Assembly (NCBI RefSeq): GCF_014356525.2
Contig: NC_052511.1
Coordinates: 28,748,639-28,812,638 of the forward strand
Direction of reading: 5' to 3'
Source of the DNA: Nilaparvata lugens
Taxonomy: Eukaryota; Arthropoda; Insecta; Hemiptera; Delphacidae
DNA length: 64,000 bases
Shown one piece after another: positions 34,401-43,505 of the stretch; within the stretch, counting starts at the first letter, position 1, and the number at the start of each line of letters is the position of its first letter. The translations under genes and the position numbers were made by a program. The notes beneath the pieces were generated by a model, which was not told the origin of the DNA, did not search any database, and saw only the letters and a program-made list of their open reading frames with translations.

Positions 34401-37400
34401 ATGGTGCAGCCAATTTCATTATAGAAGAATTCAAACAATAAATATCTAGACAAGCACTATTACTAAGAGACAATACAGCATTATACACTTGTTGTTCTTC
34501 TTCTTCTTTCTCGATCCCCTTCTGCCTCACAGCGTAGGGTGGTTTGAAGATTCCTCGGCCCAGCGTCTCCACTCCCCACGATCCTCAGCCAATCTTTTCA
34601 TCTGCTGCCAGTTTTTACCCCTAGCAGCCCCATTCTTTCGACATGGTTTTCAAACGATATTCTTGGTCGTCCTCTTTGCCTCACTCCAATAGGTTTCATT
34701 TCCCATATTTGTTTGGCCTTTCTCTCGTTTATACACTTGTTCAACACTAATAAATGAAAAAGAAAATGAATTTATTATAGGAACATTTAGTTTGAAATTT
34801 TCAAGATAAAAAGAAACATCATTAACAGAAGTAGGTACACTCTGAACAATATTACTAACACTCTCAATAAAAAAAATCATTAAAACCACCAGCTGTTAGA
34901 CAGTCATTTACATTAACATTATTCAAAACATTCTTATTAAGATTTTCTTTTACAATAGACCATAACTCTTTAGGTTTATTCTTTGCTGTTAATACACGGT
35001 TACAATATTATGCTCAAATTTAGCCCTCCTTACAGTTTTTCTAAATGAGTTTTTAAGTTCATTATATCTAACTTTTAAATGATGTAGACCTGATCGTTTG
35101 AACAACTCATAGGCCTACATAAGTAAGCATTGATTCTTCAATTTATTGTTTGATATCATCATACCATTTACCAATATAAGCATTCTTTCTCTTCCACATA
35201 ACATGTTTAACAGGAAAAGATAGATTCACAGCCGTTAAAATTTTTGGTTAAAAAAAGTAAATTTATATTCAAGTGAAGCAATAGTATAGATTTCAATCCA
35301 ATTTATCTTACTGGTCAATGCTATAAAAATAGGAACATTATAACTAGACAAAGGCCTTGCTATTCTTCTTAGACACTTGATATAATTTTTGGAATTATCA
35401 GGACTAGAATAATTCGACTCTAACATACACTTAAAAACAATTGCAAAATGATCCGACACTACCATAGGTTCAACCTTCACAGAGATTATTCTATTGGTAT
35501 GAATAGACGATGCCCACAAATGTTCGGTCTAGTAATTTCTTTTACAGTCAAACTAAGATTAAAACTAAGCAATAAATTCTTCAACACCATAGAATGACTA
35601 GAATTTGATAGTATATCAATATTAAAATCGCCACACAGTATGAAAGAAGCATTCGACCTATTTCTGCTATTTAGCAACTCCAAAACCCTACAAAGAGTAT
35701 CAATAAAATTTTCAAAATTGTTTTCTAGTGGAACTCTGTATACCTCAAGACAAATTATGTTTAGGTTCTTAATAAACACAGCCGAAATTTCACAGACATG
35801 CTGCACCACCAAATCCACAATGTAAGAGAGCTCAGACCCCTCAAGACCAACCCTCACAAAGATGGCTGAACCCCCCCCCTTCGTCCATGAGGCCTACAAA
35901 AAGAACTGATACAGCTATAACCAGATACTGTAGCACAAAATCAGCAAGCTCATGTAGTGACAGCCAGTGCTCGCAGATACTTAGAACGTCAACACAAATT
36001 TTATTTAAAATGAAAATAATTTCGTCCATTTTACCGACAACACATTGAACATTCCAGTGCACAACTACTAGGTTGGTCTGGTCTGTATTTTGCTCTGGTC
36101 TAAAAAATCTGGTCCCCACTAGTTGCTTTCTTTGTAAAGTATTTAGCTAGATAGGTTTCAGAAGGCTAGAATTCCGCTGTAAACACTATCAAAAGCACTG
36201 GCTGGAACTCCAAACTTGAAAGATGTGTATGATGATGGGTGATTCGAAACAAGTTTTTCAACTACAGTGCCATTCACATTTTGTTCTTTCAGAAATTTGT
36301 TAACGTTCTCACAAGTAGTTTCAGGTGAAAATCTAGAGACAAAAAGAAATATCTTTCGGTCAGTAACTGTTAGGTTATGGTTACCAGTTAGATTACCAGT
36401 AATAAATTTCTTCCGAGAAACAATAGATGCTTTATTCTTTTCCATTTTTCCCAAGATTGTTTTATTTGCAGACTGATGAGCCAGTCCACCACCTACTGGT
36501 ACATTATTGTCACTGATAGCAACCTTATTATGAGTAGAAGCTACCTTATTGTATGATGTACGTGTAATATTACGCTTGTCATTCAAGGTATTGGAATTAT
36601 TTACTACAGTGTTCCTAACTAAAGGATTTTTAGATTTTTTACGATAGAAGACCAGGTGTTATTGTCCACCCGATCAGTCACTGACTCAAAACTATGGTGG
36701 GAGTTTAAAACTGAAACATTCCCGTCAACGTCATAATTTGTTTACTTTCATCTTCAATGTCAAGTTGATTTGTGTTTGCAATCGATAGTCCATCGTCCAC
36801 AATATCGATTTTAACAATCGATTTTTTACGACCTGTCGATATCAGCTGATGTTGTTCAGGTTCACATCCAACAGGTTTAATCATGCACAGGTTTCAACAC
36901 ATTGGGAAATTGATGTTACATTGAGTTTTTTATCTATTAAAATCTCTAACTTTCCAAGAAGAGTCACTGAAAGAATCCATTCTTATATTTAATTCACGTA
37001 CCTCCATAGACAATGATAGCACATGTTCAACACCAACTTTACGCAGCTCCCCTCCCTAACCTCAAATTACATGCTGAACAAAACCATCTAGATCGATCTC
37101 CCAGTTCCTCAATCTTCAAAAGATCACTTGAAGAAATATCAGCACATTTCGAGTGAAACCACATGACACAGAACAGATCACACATGATTGCACCATCACC
37201 AGAATTAGGTAATAGATTTATTACAGTGACCACATAGAGACTTGTGAACAGCGTCCACAGCCATCTTGACTTGCCGCAGCTACAGTCTTTGCTTGAGAAT
37301 CAGGGTCATTATATTGACTTTCTCAATCTTAATGGGTATGCTATTATATGCAGTTTTAATTTTAAAATGAATCACATAGCATTTAAATTTGCTTTAATTC

Positions 37401-39551
37401 TCGTTTTGATTATATTCATATTCATCAGGTCAAAGACATTGCAATATTGGGAAGAAAAAACAGGCGCTAGCCCAAAACTTCTCTTTCTGAATTTAGTTCA
37501 TTAGATTGTGCAAAATAGAGTTATGTACTTAATATTAAAATATTCACTCCACACAAGACTAAATTACTGATTGGTAATAGATACTTCATATTGTTTCTAT
37601 GTTGGTTACGGGACTTGATTCTATAGGCTAATAAACATTTATGCTAGCCTATTTGAATAATACTAATGGTGAAAGTGATATTTTCGATCTCAAAATTTAA
37701 GTGATTTCATTCTATATTTTGTGAATATTTGAAGTTTGGTTTTTGTTTTAACGGAAGTTTCATTATCAATCTATCTAAATTTGAAATTCTTTGTTTTATT
37801 CTGATTCATAGTTTCAGATTGAAGATTTGGTGTTGAAATTGAAGTAACATAACCCACATAATATTTGGACGATTTGTGCCAAAATCAGGAAATTGAAGAA
37901 GTTTTGGGCAATAGCCTGTTTTTTCTTTTCCGACTATTGTATTGTTCGCTCTATCTAATAAATAAATAAATAAATAAAAATAAATAAATACGATTATTGA
38001 TTATGAATTTGAAGGAGATTTGGAATAAAACTTGAGTTTCATAAGTTGTGCTTTATTATTTAGGTATTTAAGTTGAATATCTCTGGTCGCTGACAACTGC
38101 ATGCAAACTTATGTGCTTTTCTATGATGCTAAACTAAAACTATTACAAAAGTTTTCCATTTTTGATCAATTTATTCACAAAGTTAATAAATCTCGTTCAC
38201 AATATTATTGAATTTTCAATTTAGTGTAGAGCGAAAAAGGGGATGTGTGGATTATTGGATTTACATATTATTATACAGAGTGCGACAGCGAAACTTCTTT
38301 TTTTGAAGTAAATAAAGCTCTTTGTATGGATCAGAAAGTGTGTATTTATTTTTTGTAATGTAGACACATATATAAAGTTTTGTATTCAATTAGTTTTGAA
38401 TACCAAATCAGGTAGGTGACGGCCATACACTGAGTAAACCGATTTCAGGCGTTTGTCATGACTCCTGCCATCATTGCAGGCGTTATGTTAGCAATTTCTT
38501 CCCTGATATTGGTCTTCAAATCTTTTAGGGTCCTCGGACAGTTTACATAAATAAGGGATTTCAAAAACCCCCATAGAAAAAATCACAAGGGTTTAAATCG
38601 GGAGATCGGGCTGACCACTCCAAATCGCTCCTAATTGAGATGAGGCGTCCTGGAAAGTGTTCCCTCAATTGAAGTCACGTTCAGAAAGTTCCACAATTGC
38701 CATCTTGTATGAATGGAAATGAAGATCATCATGAAGAATTCGTCTCACAGAACGATCGGTAAGTCCAAGAGCAGACGCATGTTTGCGCGCAGAACGCTGT
38801 GGTGATCGCAACATTGAAACTCTCACTGCCTCAATGTTCTCAGGTGACCTAATGGGCCGAGCGACTTCAGCTCCTCATCTTGTCGCACTTACAGTTTGTT
38901 TGAACGTAGTGACCCACGTAACAATTGATTTCCGGTCCGGGACAGTAGTCAAAGGGGCTGAATTAAAGCGATTCCGAAATGCGCACTGGGTTGTGATCAC
39001 AGAACATCCACTCGAAATATAAGTCTCAACGGCAAATGCCATCTTCTCATTGTTCTATTGCATGATGGCGACTGGATATGTCGGGAAGAAAACTTTATAG
39101 TCTGACCTATCTTACGAGATCAATTGCGCTCTACTACGACATCAGCTGACTGGATGGCGTTCACTTTAAAAAAGGAAGTTTTGCTGTCGCACCCGGTATA
39201 TGATCTTTTGTACCATCACATTTTATTTGATATCATTCTTTTCTTTATCAAAAGCAAATTTCAATATTCAAGCGTAAACCTTTACTTTTCTTACTGATTA
39301 CTCTTCGGTTTTCAAAAGAATACTCATAATCTACTGATAATGACTCTCAGCGGACAGTAATCTCCTTGCTGTGTGGTAGACTTGTAATTTTTTGAATGAG
39401 AGTGTTTGGCTTGTTCTTGTAACAGCTCTTTGTGCTATTCAAATTCATTTTCTTGGTAATGAATATCATTGAATTTTATTTTCAATTGTTTCAGTTTTAC
39501 TCGCCAAACTTGGACTACAGTAAAATTGAGAGCCCAGCTCCAAAATTCTAG
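28404..39551 (+). CDS. NDUFA4: NDUFA4, respiratory-chain subunit (3 coding exons)
   Basis: Exons 28,404-28,445, 32,255-32,398 and 39,495-39,551 join in frame (GT..AG, phase 0) into an 80-residue protein. The family norm is about 80. Diagnostic features are KAHPSLIPLYV at the first junction, a single membrane helix (VCVLVGATGATFYTLRLA), the NPDVSW motif, EPWNEYSNKQYKFYSPN and the DYSK tail. NDUFA4 sits in the inner mitochondrial membrane. It was first assigned to complex I and is now regarded as a cytochrome c oxidase (complex IV) subunit. Intron 1 (~3.8 kb) and intron 2 (~7.1 kb) are filled with LINEs and a mariner remnant. Divergent from the TMED7-like gene. Confidence 0.95.
29200..30295 (+). 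mobile_element. Heavily decayed LINE remnant in NDUFA4 intron 1
   Basis: In shifting frames the plus strand shows traces of a reverse transcriptase: an MFADDTSIIDKG catalytic box (about 29,518-29,550), then a TLLGCNINSILTWKHHILGV block (about 29,660-29,720). Downstream is a tail resembling QLRYS..LPDSVRA. Many stops and indels mark an old insertion. A 114-bp tandem duplication lies at its 3' end. Confidence 0.6.
30040..30265. repeat. 114-bp tandem duplication
   Basis: Units 30,040-30,153 and 30,154-30,265 both begin CAAATACACTCCTACTACAA and differ at only a few bases. They lie inside the decayed LINE tail. Confidence 0.85.
30300..31685 (-). mobile_element. 5'-truncated LINE with open reverse transcriptase frame
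   Basis: This minus-strand insertion in NDUFA4 intron 1 is antisense to the gene. It keeps the reverse transcriptase from the ISKIFEILIAEQL region to the natural C-terminus plus a short 3' UTR. It abuts the decayed plus-strand LINE tail at about 30,300. The 5' junction near 31,680 is inferred from where LINE similarity stops. Confidence 0.85.
30396..31760 (-). CDS. LINE reverse transcriptase, C-terminal 425 residues, no stops
   Basis: The 454-residue open frame starts outside the element; the recognisable protein begins at about 31,680. Its blocks in order are TTQFGFRKNRSTTDAVD, LCDLSKAFDTMDHAILVDKL, DCGVPQGSVLGPLLFLISVN, the catalytic CYADDTTFFN, LNEDKTQSIVF, VKLLGFTLDRKLSWGEHIE, RLQKRALRIICG and a tail SLYNRLPLLARDLPAVRF..LTDHPLYSL. 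The two catalytic Asp residues of YADD are intact. The fingers N-terminus and endonuclease are missing, so it cannot act alone. The lack of lesions over 1.2 kb suggests recent insertion. It is GC-rich relative to the intron. Confidence 0.88.
   Translation of the reverse strand: MFPCMIFLVINCFLTCFFIMCNALKIKYFFIKPIISKIFEILIAEQLLAYCDQCGLFATTQFGFRKNRSTTDAVDFLLSKIFDCFEARGLAGLTLCDLSKAFDTMDHAILVDKLRHYGVGPSPLKLIQAYLGGRRQAVLANGVLSEIRDCVDCGVPQGSVLGPLLFLISVNDIAQVDGRCVVCYADDTTFFNAGREMGGLRAAMVETGAFASDWFSANRFLLNEDKTQSIVFSLRNGNEYNFAPVKLLGFTLDRKLSWGEHIETVCARLSRVVFLLRGLKHSVPPHYLEMCYFGFFQSVILYGLPLWGGATDVARVLRLQKRALRIICGAGRLAHCRPLFIKERILTVFSLYVLHTLCRTHANVGLLVTRQSFHPYETRGRLRLDLPYQRLSRTRTGLAHMSISLYNRLPLLARDLPAVRFRGALRSLLTDHPLYSLREFCMLESSVVSAYFRI
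31690..32254. other. NDUFA4 intron 1, 3' part
   Basis: No recognisable element or gene. The purine/pyrimidine composition between 31,850 and 32,130 is more balanced than typical intron and could be an old unidentified transposon fragment, but no frame is convincing. Confidence 0.4.
32255..32398 (+). CDS. NDUFA4: NDUFA4 exon 2
   Basis: 48 codons from LIPLYVCVL to NKQYK. The acceptor is TGTTTCAG and the donor GTATGA. It contains the membrane helix and NPDVSW. Confidence 0.95.
33130..34324 (-). pseudogene. CR1-like reverse transcriptase remnant
   Basis: 34,324-34,139 reads IPLLKKGSPLDYNNYRPVSI and TNSQF. After the 189-bp insertion the frame resumes with NSQFGYWNNRGT near 33,979-33,920. A gap follows where the central palm region is missing. 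33,846-33,130 then gives MFADDLAIQVN (catalytic Asp pair retained), LNKDKTQLLKF, VKFLGITLQNNLKWEKHV and LQKRAIRVICN. It is inactive because of the deletion and frameshifts. Confidence 0.82.
33980..34168. mobile_element. 189-bp hairpin insertion with 12-bp target duplication
   Basis: AAATTGACTATT occurs on both sides (33,968-33,979 and 34,169-34,180), and removing the insert restores the LINE reading QFGYWNNRG. Inside are 67-bp arms (about 33,976-34,042 and 34,065-34,131) that are perfect reverse complements around a 22-bp loop. The left arm overlaps the end of the duplicated target by four bases. No coding sequence. Confidence 0.75.
34492..34727 (-). mobile_element. 235-bp LINE 3' fragment nested in the CR1-like element
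   Basis: The direct repeats TTATACACTTGTT on both sides (about 34,479-34,491 and 34,728-34,740) mark a target-site duplication. On the minus strand the insert reads fragments such as GRPRISFENHVERMG and a tail VETLGRGIF..KGIEKEEEEQQ. This resembles the end of an RTE-like reverse transcriptase, followed by a (GAA)n tail. It is an extreme 5' truncation. Confidence 0.7.
35235..36119 (-). pseudogene. CR1-like endonuclease remnant
   Basis: Three shifted frames give the endonuclease in order: VVVHWNVQCVVGKMDEI and SICEHWLS (36,119-35,841), CGDFNIDILSN (35,857-35,486) and VVSDHFAIVF (35,519-35,235). WNVQ, EHWL, GDFN and SDH are the catalytic motifs of the family and all are recognisable, but at least two frameshifts separate them. 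Confidence 0.8.
36158..37233 (-). pseudogene. CR1-like ORF1 remnant (PHD finger + RRM-like domain)
   Basis: The frame at 37,233-37,039 has an MCDLFCVMWFHSKCADIS core and a WFCSACN end. These fit the Cys/His spacing of a PHD zinc finger, although the first Cys pair looks lost. The frame at 36,586-36,158 ends in FVSRFSPETTCENVNKFLKE and SYTSFKFGVPASAF, the C-terminal RNA-binding-like domain of these ORF1 proteins. The frames are broken between the two. The intact family protein is thought to bind the element RNA. Confidence 0.65.
37845..37992 (+). mobile_element. 3' end of an unidentified LINE
   Basis: GGGCAATAGCCTG-type sequence is followed by a (TAAA)n/(AATA)n tail at 37,957-37,990. This is the usual shape of a non-LTR retrotransposon 3' terminus. 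No coding part is recognisable upstream. Confidence 0.4.
38276..39196 (-). mobile_element. Deleted mariner-type transposon in NDUFA4 intron 2
   Basis: A 921-bp element sits between TA dinucleotides. Its ends are inverted repeats (CAGAGTGCGACAGCGAAACT and CCGGGTGCGACAGCAAAACT, each followed by a T-rich run). On the minus strand, frame-shifted remnants of a Tc1/mariner-superfamily transposase read ENIEAVRVSMLRSPQRSA and TDRSVRRILHDDLHFHSYKM (N-terminal helix-turn-helix part). C-terminal remnants are FFLWGFLKSLIYVNCPRTLK and NIREEIANITPAMM. The middle, containing the first catalytic Asp residues, is deleted, so it could move only with help from elsewhere. Confidence 0.82.
39495..39551 (+). CDS. 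NDUFA4: NDUFA4 exon 3
   Basis: 18 codons, FYSPNLDYSKIESPAPKF, then TAG. The acceptor is TTGTTTCAG. Confidence 0.94.
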   Translation, partial: FYSPNLDYSKIESPAPKF

Positions 39552-39770
39552 AACACTTGCACCATGAATATTTAGCCGAGGCATAGTATTTGTATTTTTA
39601 AGTTATCAGTCCAATAGACCGCAAGCAAAATAGTAACATTCCAGAAGACATTGAAAAGTACATTGAAAACTATCTTCTGGATTCCGAAGTCTCGAAAGAT
39701 TCCTTACTAATTGAGAAATGTAATTCAACTGAAAAATTGGATAATGTATTGTAAATAATGAACTCCACTC

Positions 39771-39776
39771 AATAAA
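39771..39776 (+). terminator. Probable polyadenylation signal of NDUFA4
   Basis: AATAAA lies 220 bp after the NDUFA4 stop codon and is followed by a T-rich stretch (TTTGTTTTC), as expected for cleavage and polyadenylation. Confidence 0.6.
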
Positions 39777-40011
39777 TACAATTTGTTTTCAAACTTCTTT
39801 CTATTATTTGATAAGATCTTTAAAATCTTATGGGATTGAAATGATAAATATAGTTGTTTCCAATCTCTATCATACAGAATTCACAAGTACAGTACAAGCC
39901 CTAACAGAAAATGAGCCTTAACTTGTGCTTGGAAAGAATGATGATGAGATATGAATAATTGGTATTATCCCAGTTAATACAGAAAAAAGGGATTTAGTAA
40001 AATGATGGGCC

Positions 40012-41335
40012 CGTTCTGTGTACATGGAATGTGGTAAATAGTCTGATTCACAATTTACCAGGTAAAAAGTTCCGCGTTCCATGGGAAGAGTTTTGACAGA
40101 TTCTGTACCAGAAACCAGTTCCAGTTCCAAAATCCTGCCCCACAGTCGAAGCGTGGTAAATTGTCCGACCTGGGGCCTATTTCATAAAGGTACAAGTATT
40201 GTTACCAACCATGGTTACGAACAAGTACTTGTAGTTACAAGTTTACAAGTACTCATGTTTCACAAAAATGTATGATCTACAAGTTTACAAGTCTACAAGT
40301 ACTTCAATAGTAAACATAACCTATTTCCATGATGATTTCATTTTTTCATCCTTTATAAAGGTTACTTGTACTTTTCAATAATTACTTTGAAAATATTTGA
40401 AAGCAATATAATGTTTTTTTGTACAGTCTACTTCATTTATTGCTGAATTTGTAACCTACACACTATATGTACTCTGTATATATATAGTAGATGTACTATA
40501 TATAATGTATACATTATATACTGTGTATATATACTATAGTACACATAACCTATGAGGTAACACATTAATAACTATTTTGGAAATTTATTAAATTTAATTT
40601 CCTGATGCATATATTTCCAAAATAATGAATTTTAGAGGGATATAGGGCATTTTTGATTATTAGAAATATTGATTGAATATTTAAAATCATTTTAATGATC
40701 ACTTGTAAATCCTTTACATAGCTTTCCACCTCGGTAGAAATTTCATAGTTACGAACAAGTAATTTCGACAAAAAATGTTGACCACAATGAAAATCTTTGT
40801 GAAACACTTGTTTGTAACAAGCAAATCACTTGTAAACTTGTAGAAATTCATTGTAACTACAAGTTTCTCCAAAACCATGGTTGGCAACAAGACTTCTTGT
40901 AACCTACTTGTACCTTTGTGAAACGGGCCCCTGGTACAGTTCCAACTATCTAAGCTCTCATTGGTTGATTATTGTAGTCTGCTTGCTTCTCTGCGCATGC
41001 GCTGATAGTTTGTTTACCATAGCATAGCCATAGAATACATAACCGACAATATGATGTTTGATAACCATTCATTAAATGAATTTTTCTCTATAGAAAATTT
41101 GAGAGTAATGGAATAAAAGAAATGCACACTTTTCTAGACGGTAAGTTTGTAAAACAGCCTTTCTTCATTCACGCAGCTATTAAACGACACATTTTAGTGT
41201 AAATCAACTTCATATGTGCGCGCCAAAAGCTTAAACCAACGATTTTGAAATGGCGTTCCATGGGAACATTTTGCACTAGTCACTTGATGGAACAATTTAC
41301 GATTGGAACTGGAACAATTTACTGTACACAGAACG
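40012..41335. mobile_element. Non-autonomous terminal-inverted-repeat element (host of a nested MITE)
   Basis: It starts with CGTTCTGTGTACA and ends with the exact reverse complement (41,323-41,335). Further subterminal blocks (GCGTTCCATGGGAA near 40,073 and 41,255; AGTTCCA and AATTTAC motifs) recur on both sides. There is no coding frame. A separate inverted-repeat element occupies 40,172-40,931. Confidence 0.6.
40172..40931. mobile_element. MITE nested inside the 40.0-41.3 kb element
   Basis: A 760-bp unit begins GGGGCCTATTTCATAAAGGT. It ends with the reverse complement of a GGGGCCCGTTTCACAAAGGT type end. The inverted homology (ACAAGTA, CCAACCATGGTT, CTTGTAGTTACAA, GTTTACAAGT blocks) extends about 90-130 bp inward on each side. 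The centre is TA-rich (about 40,470-40,550). No transposase is present. Confidence 0.75.
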
Positions 41336-41747
41336 TACACATTGAAGTTGTACTAAATTTTTATTTTATGCTAAGCTACTATCCAAGAACATTACCTCTT
41401 GAATCACAATGGGCTGGTATATGAGTATGTGAATTCCAAAGATAAATTCTCCATAGAAGTGAAAACATTTTTTTTATGAATTTGCTAAACTCAGTTGGCT
41501 TATACTCTCTGTTGTTCTCATCTTTGACATCTACCCGATAGTAGTACAACAAGTATGATGCTGAATAATTATTTTTCTGAACTGATTTCAGAAAGAATTT
41601 GCTTCCATTATAATAAATATCGGGGGACCGAGCTTTGCTCTGGAGTGTAGAAGCATAGAAAATTTGTAACGAAAGATTGAATTTATAGTTTATTGACCGA
41701 GCGACGTGAGTTCTAAGATTCAAGTCGACGGTTTGGCATTTCTCTTA

Positions 41748-42561
41748 GGCCGGTTACAGAGCTCGACCGACCGTCAGTGCGTACGTCAGTCGCGCTTGTC
41801 TTCATAGATATTCCATGTATTCGTTCAGAGCAGGACTGACGGCACGTATGCACACGGTCAGGACCATGCGTTTTATACAGCGTACGAAGACCATCGGTCC
41901 ACTGACGCGGAACAAATAGAAGCTTTCAGAGCTGTACTGATCAGTATCCCGATCGCAACATAACCAATGTGCTGACACCTCTGCCCGACAATCAGCTGAT
42001 ATTGAATTGAATAGCATAATGAATGAATTCAATATTAATAGTGTCATATTTGAATTCAGAGTTTTTCTATACATTTCTTCAATCATTTCTAAATTTTTTA
42101 TCGAAAAAACATATATTATTAATATTATCTACATTTATTTGATCCGTAGCTTAAAGTGACTGCAAGTATTCCCAATGGTGATATAAGCTCGAAATAACTC
42201 ATCAAAATTTCTGATGGAGATTCTGAGGTAGTTGAAAAATGTATCTTCACCCCAAGCAATGATGTATATAATGGTACTAAATTCCCTTTGAAATGCTCTT
42301 TGGGCGACCATCGGGTGAACTTGATATCTACGACTTTTAATCTTTCGTTTACGAAGATAATAAGCTGCAATCTGTAAAGGCGTCCATTTTGTGAGTCAGA
42401 AAAACTGATGTATTTCAGTAAAAACTAATGTAACGGATGGTCAGGATGATGCATACACACTGACGGTCGGTCGAGCTCTGAATGTGTAAAACTGATTCAT
42501 CGATGCGTACAGTCAGAATGGTACATACTCACTGACGGTTGGTCGAGCTCTGTAACCGGCC
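41748..42561. mobile_element. PIF/Harbinger-like non-autonomous element
   Basis: This 814-bp element is flanked by TTA on both sides (41,745-41,747 and 42,562-42,564). The terminal inverted repeats start GGCCGGTTACAGAGCTCGAC and remain matched for about 35 bp. The right end also has an inner copy of the terminal motif (ACTGACGGTCGGTCGAGCTC near 42,459). A TTA duplication with GGCC-starting ends fits the PIF/Harbinger superfamily, but there is no transposase frame. The 70-94-residue frames inside look incidental. Confidence 0.7.
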
Positions 42562-42904
42562 TTAATGTTTAAATGTTTATATGTTGCGCATTTACGGCGA
42601 AACGAGGTAATAGATTTTTATGAAATTTGACAGGTATGTTCCTTTTTTAATTGCGCGTCGACGTATATACAAGGTTTTTGGAAATTTTGCATTTCAAGGA
42701 TAATATAATAGGAAAAAGGAGCCTCCTTCATACGCCAATATAAGAGTAAAAATCAGACTAGAATTATTCATCATAAATCAGCTGAGAAGTGATTACACAG
42801 AAGTGTGGAGAAGCCAGTCTATTGCTGTATTTCCATAAGGTCTATAGTTTCATTCAGGTACTTGTGGATGAGAATACTGCGTGAAGTCTACTGTTCATAA
42901 AATT

Positions 42905-43090
42905 TCTAGTATTTATTTATTCATTTCTCAGTCATAGAATTATTTTTACAGTTATATGAGGAGGCACAACAGGCTTATGCCCAAAACTGTCCATTTTCAA
43001 ATTATTTATACTACAGTCCAAATCAAAATCTAGGTTAAGCTACTATCACTCATCAAAATAACAATACATTCATACTTCAAAAAACAAACA
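42905..43090 (-). mobile_element. Possible LINE 3' UTR fragment
   Basis: On the minus strand a GGCATAAGCCTGTTGTGCCT-type block is followed by an AATAAATAAAT tail at ~42,910. A related-looking terminus lies at 63,460-63,640. Classification is by shape only. Confidence 0.35.
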
Positions 43091-43260
43091 CATTATCAAT
43101 TACAAAAATAGATATACTATGAATTCGATTTACTATGTTTGCTACAATATTTGTTAATATACTATGTACTATTCTACACTAACAGCATCTAGTTACTATT
43201 TTGGACTTTCTGAAGTAAACATGTTTTCTAAAAAAAAGAGAAATAAACGAATATATAAAT

Positions 43261-43505
43261 AACTAGCCGTCAGGCTCGCTTCGCTCGCCATATCCGTCTA
43301 GCCAGGGGGCTCTTCCCCCTGGACCCCCGACTGGATCGTCCAAAAATGAGATCAGCGGGCTCGCTTCGCTCGCCTGCATGTAGACCTCAGCGGAACCTCT
43401 GTACCGAATTCTGGACCCCCGACTGGATTGTCCTAAAATGAGATCAGCGGGCTCGCTTCGCTCGCCTGCATGTAGACCACAGCGGAACCTCTGTACCGAA
43501 TTTGA
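43261..43505. repeat. Dispersed GC-rich repeat with internal 91-bp duplication
   Basis: The sequence starts TAGCCGTCAGGCTCGCTTCG. It contains two near-identical units (about 43,321-43,410 and 43,411-43,501), each with a GGGCTCGCTTCGCTCGCCTG block and ending CCTCTGTACCGAATT. The inverted motif GGGGGCTCTTCCCCC lies at 43,305. It is strikingly GC-rich against the AT-rich flanks, as for an interspersed repeat; the class is unknown. Confidence 0.6.

Larger units (their letters stand above)
32802..37260 (-). mobile_element. Near full-length, degenerate CR1-like LINE in NDUFA4 intron 2
   Basis: About 4.4 kb antisense to NDUFA4. In transcription order it holds ORF1 (PHD finger at ~37,233-37,039, RRM-like end at ~36,586-36,158), endonuclease (36,119-35,235), a linker and reverse transcriptase (to 33,130), then a 3' UTR. 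It ends in tandem AATCTTG units on the minus strand (AAGATTCAAGATTC on the plus strand, ~32,810-32,823), a CR1-type terminus. A PHD-type ORF1 is characteristic of CR1-clade elements. Numerous frameshifts show it is old. Two later insertions interrupt it (33,980-34,168 and 34,492-34,727). Confidence 0.8.

Noticed and set aside
40440..40560. TATA-rich palindromic stretch as a possible origin or promoter
   Set aside because: It is the centre of the nested MITE, and simple TA repeats explain it.
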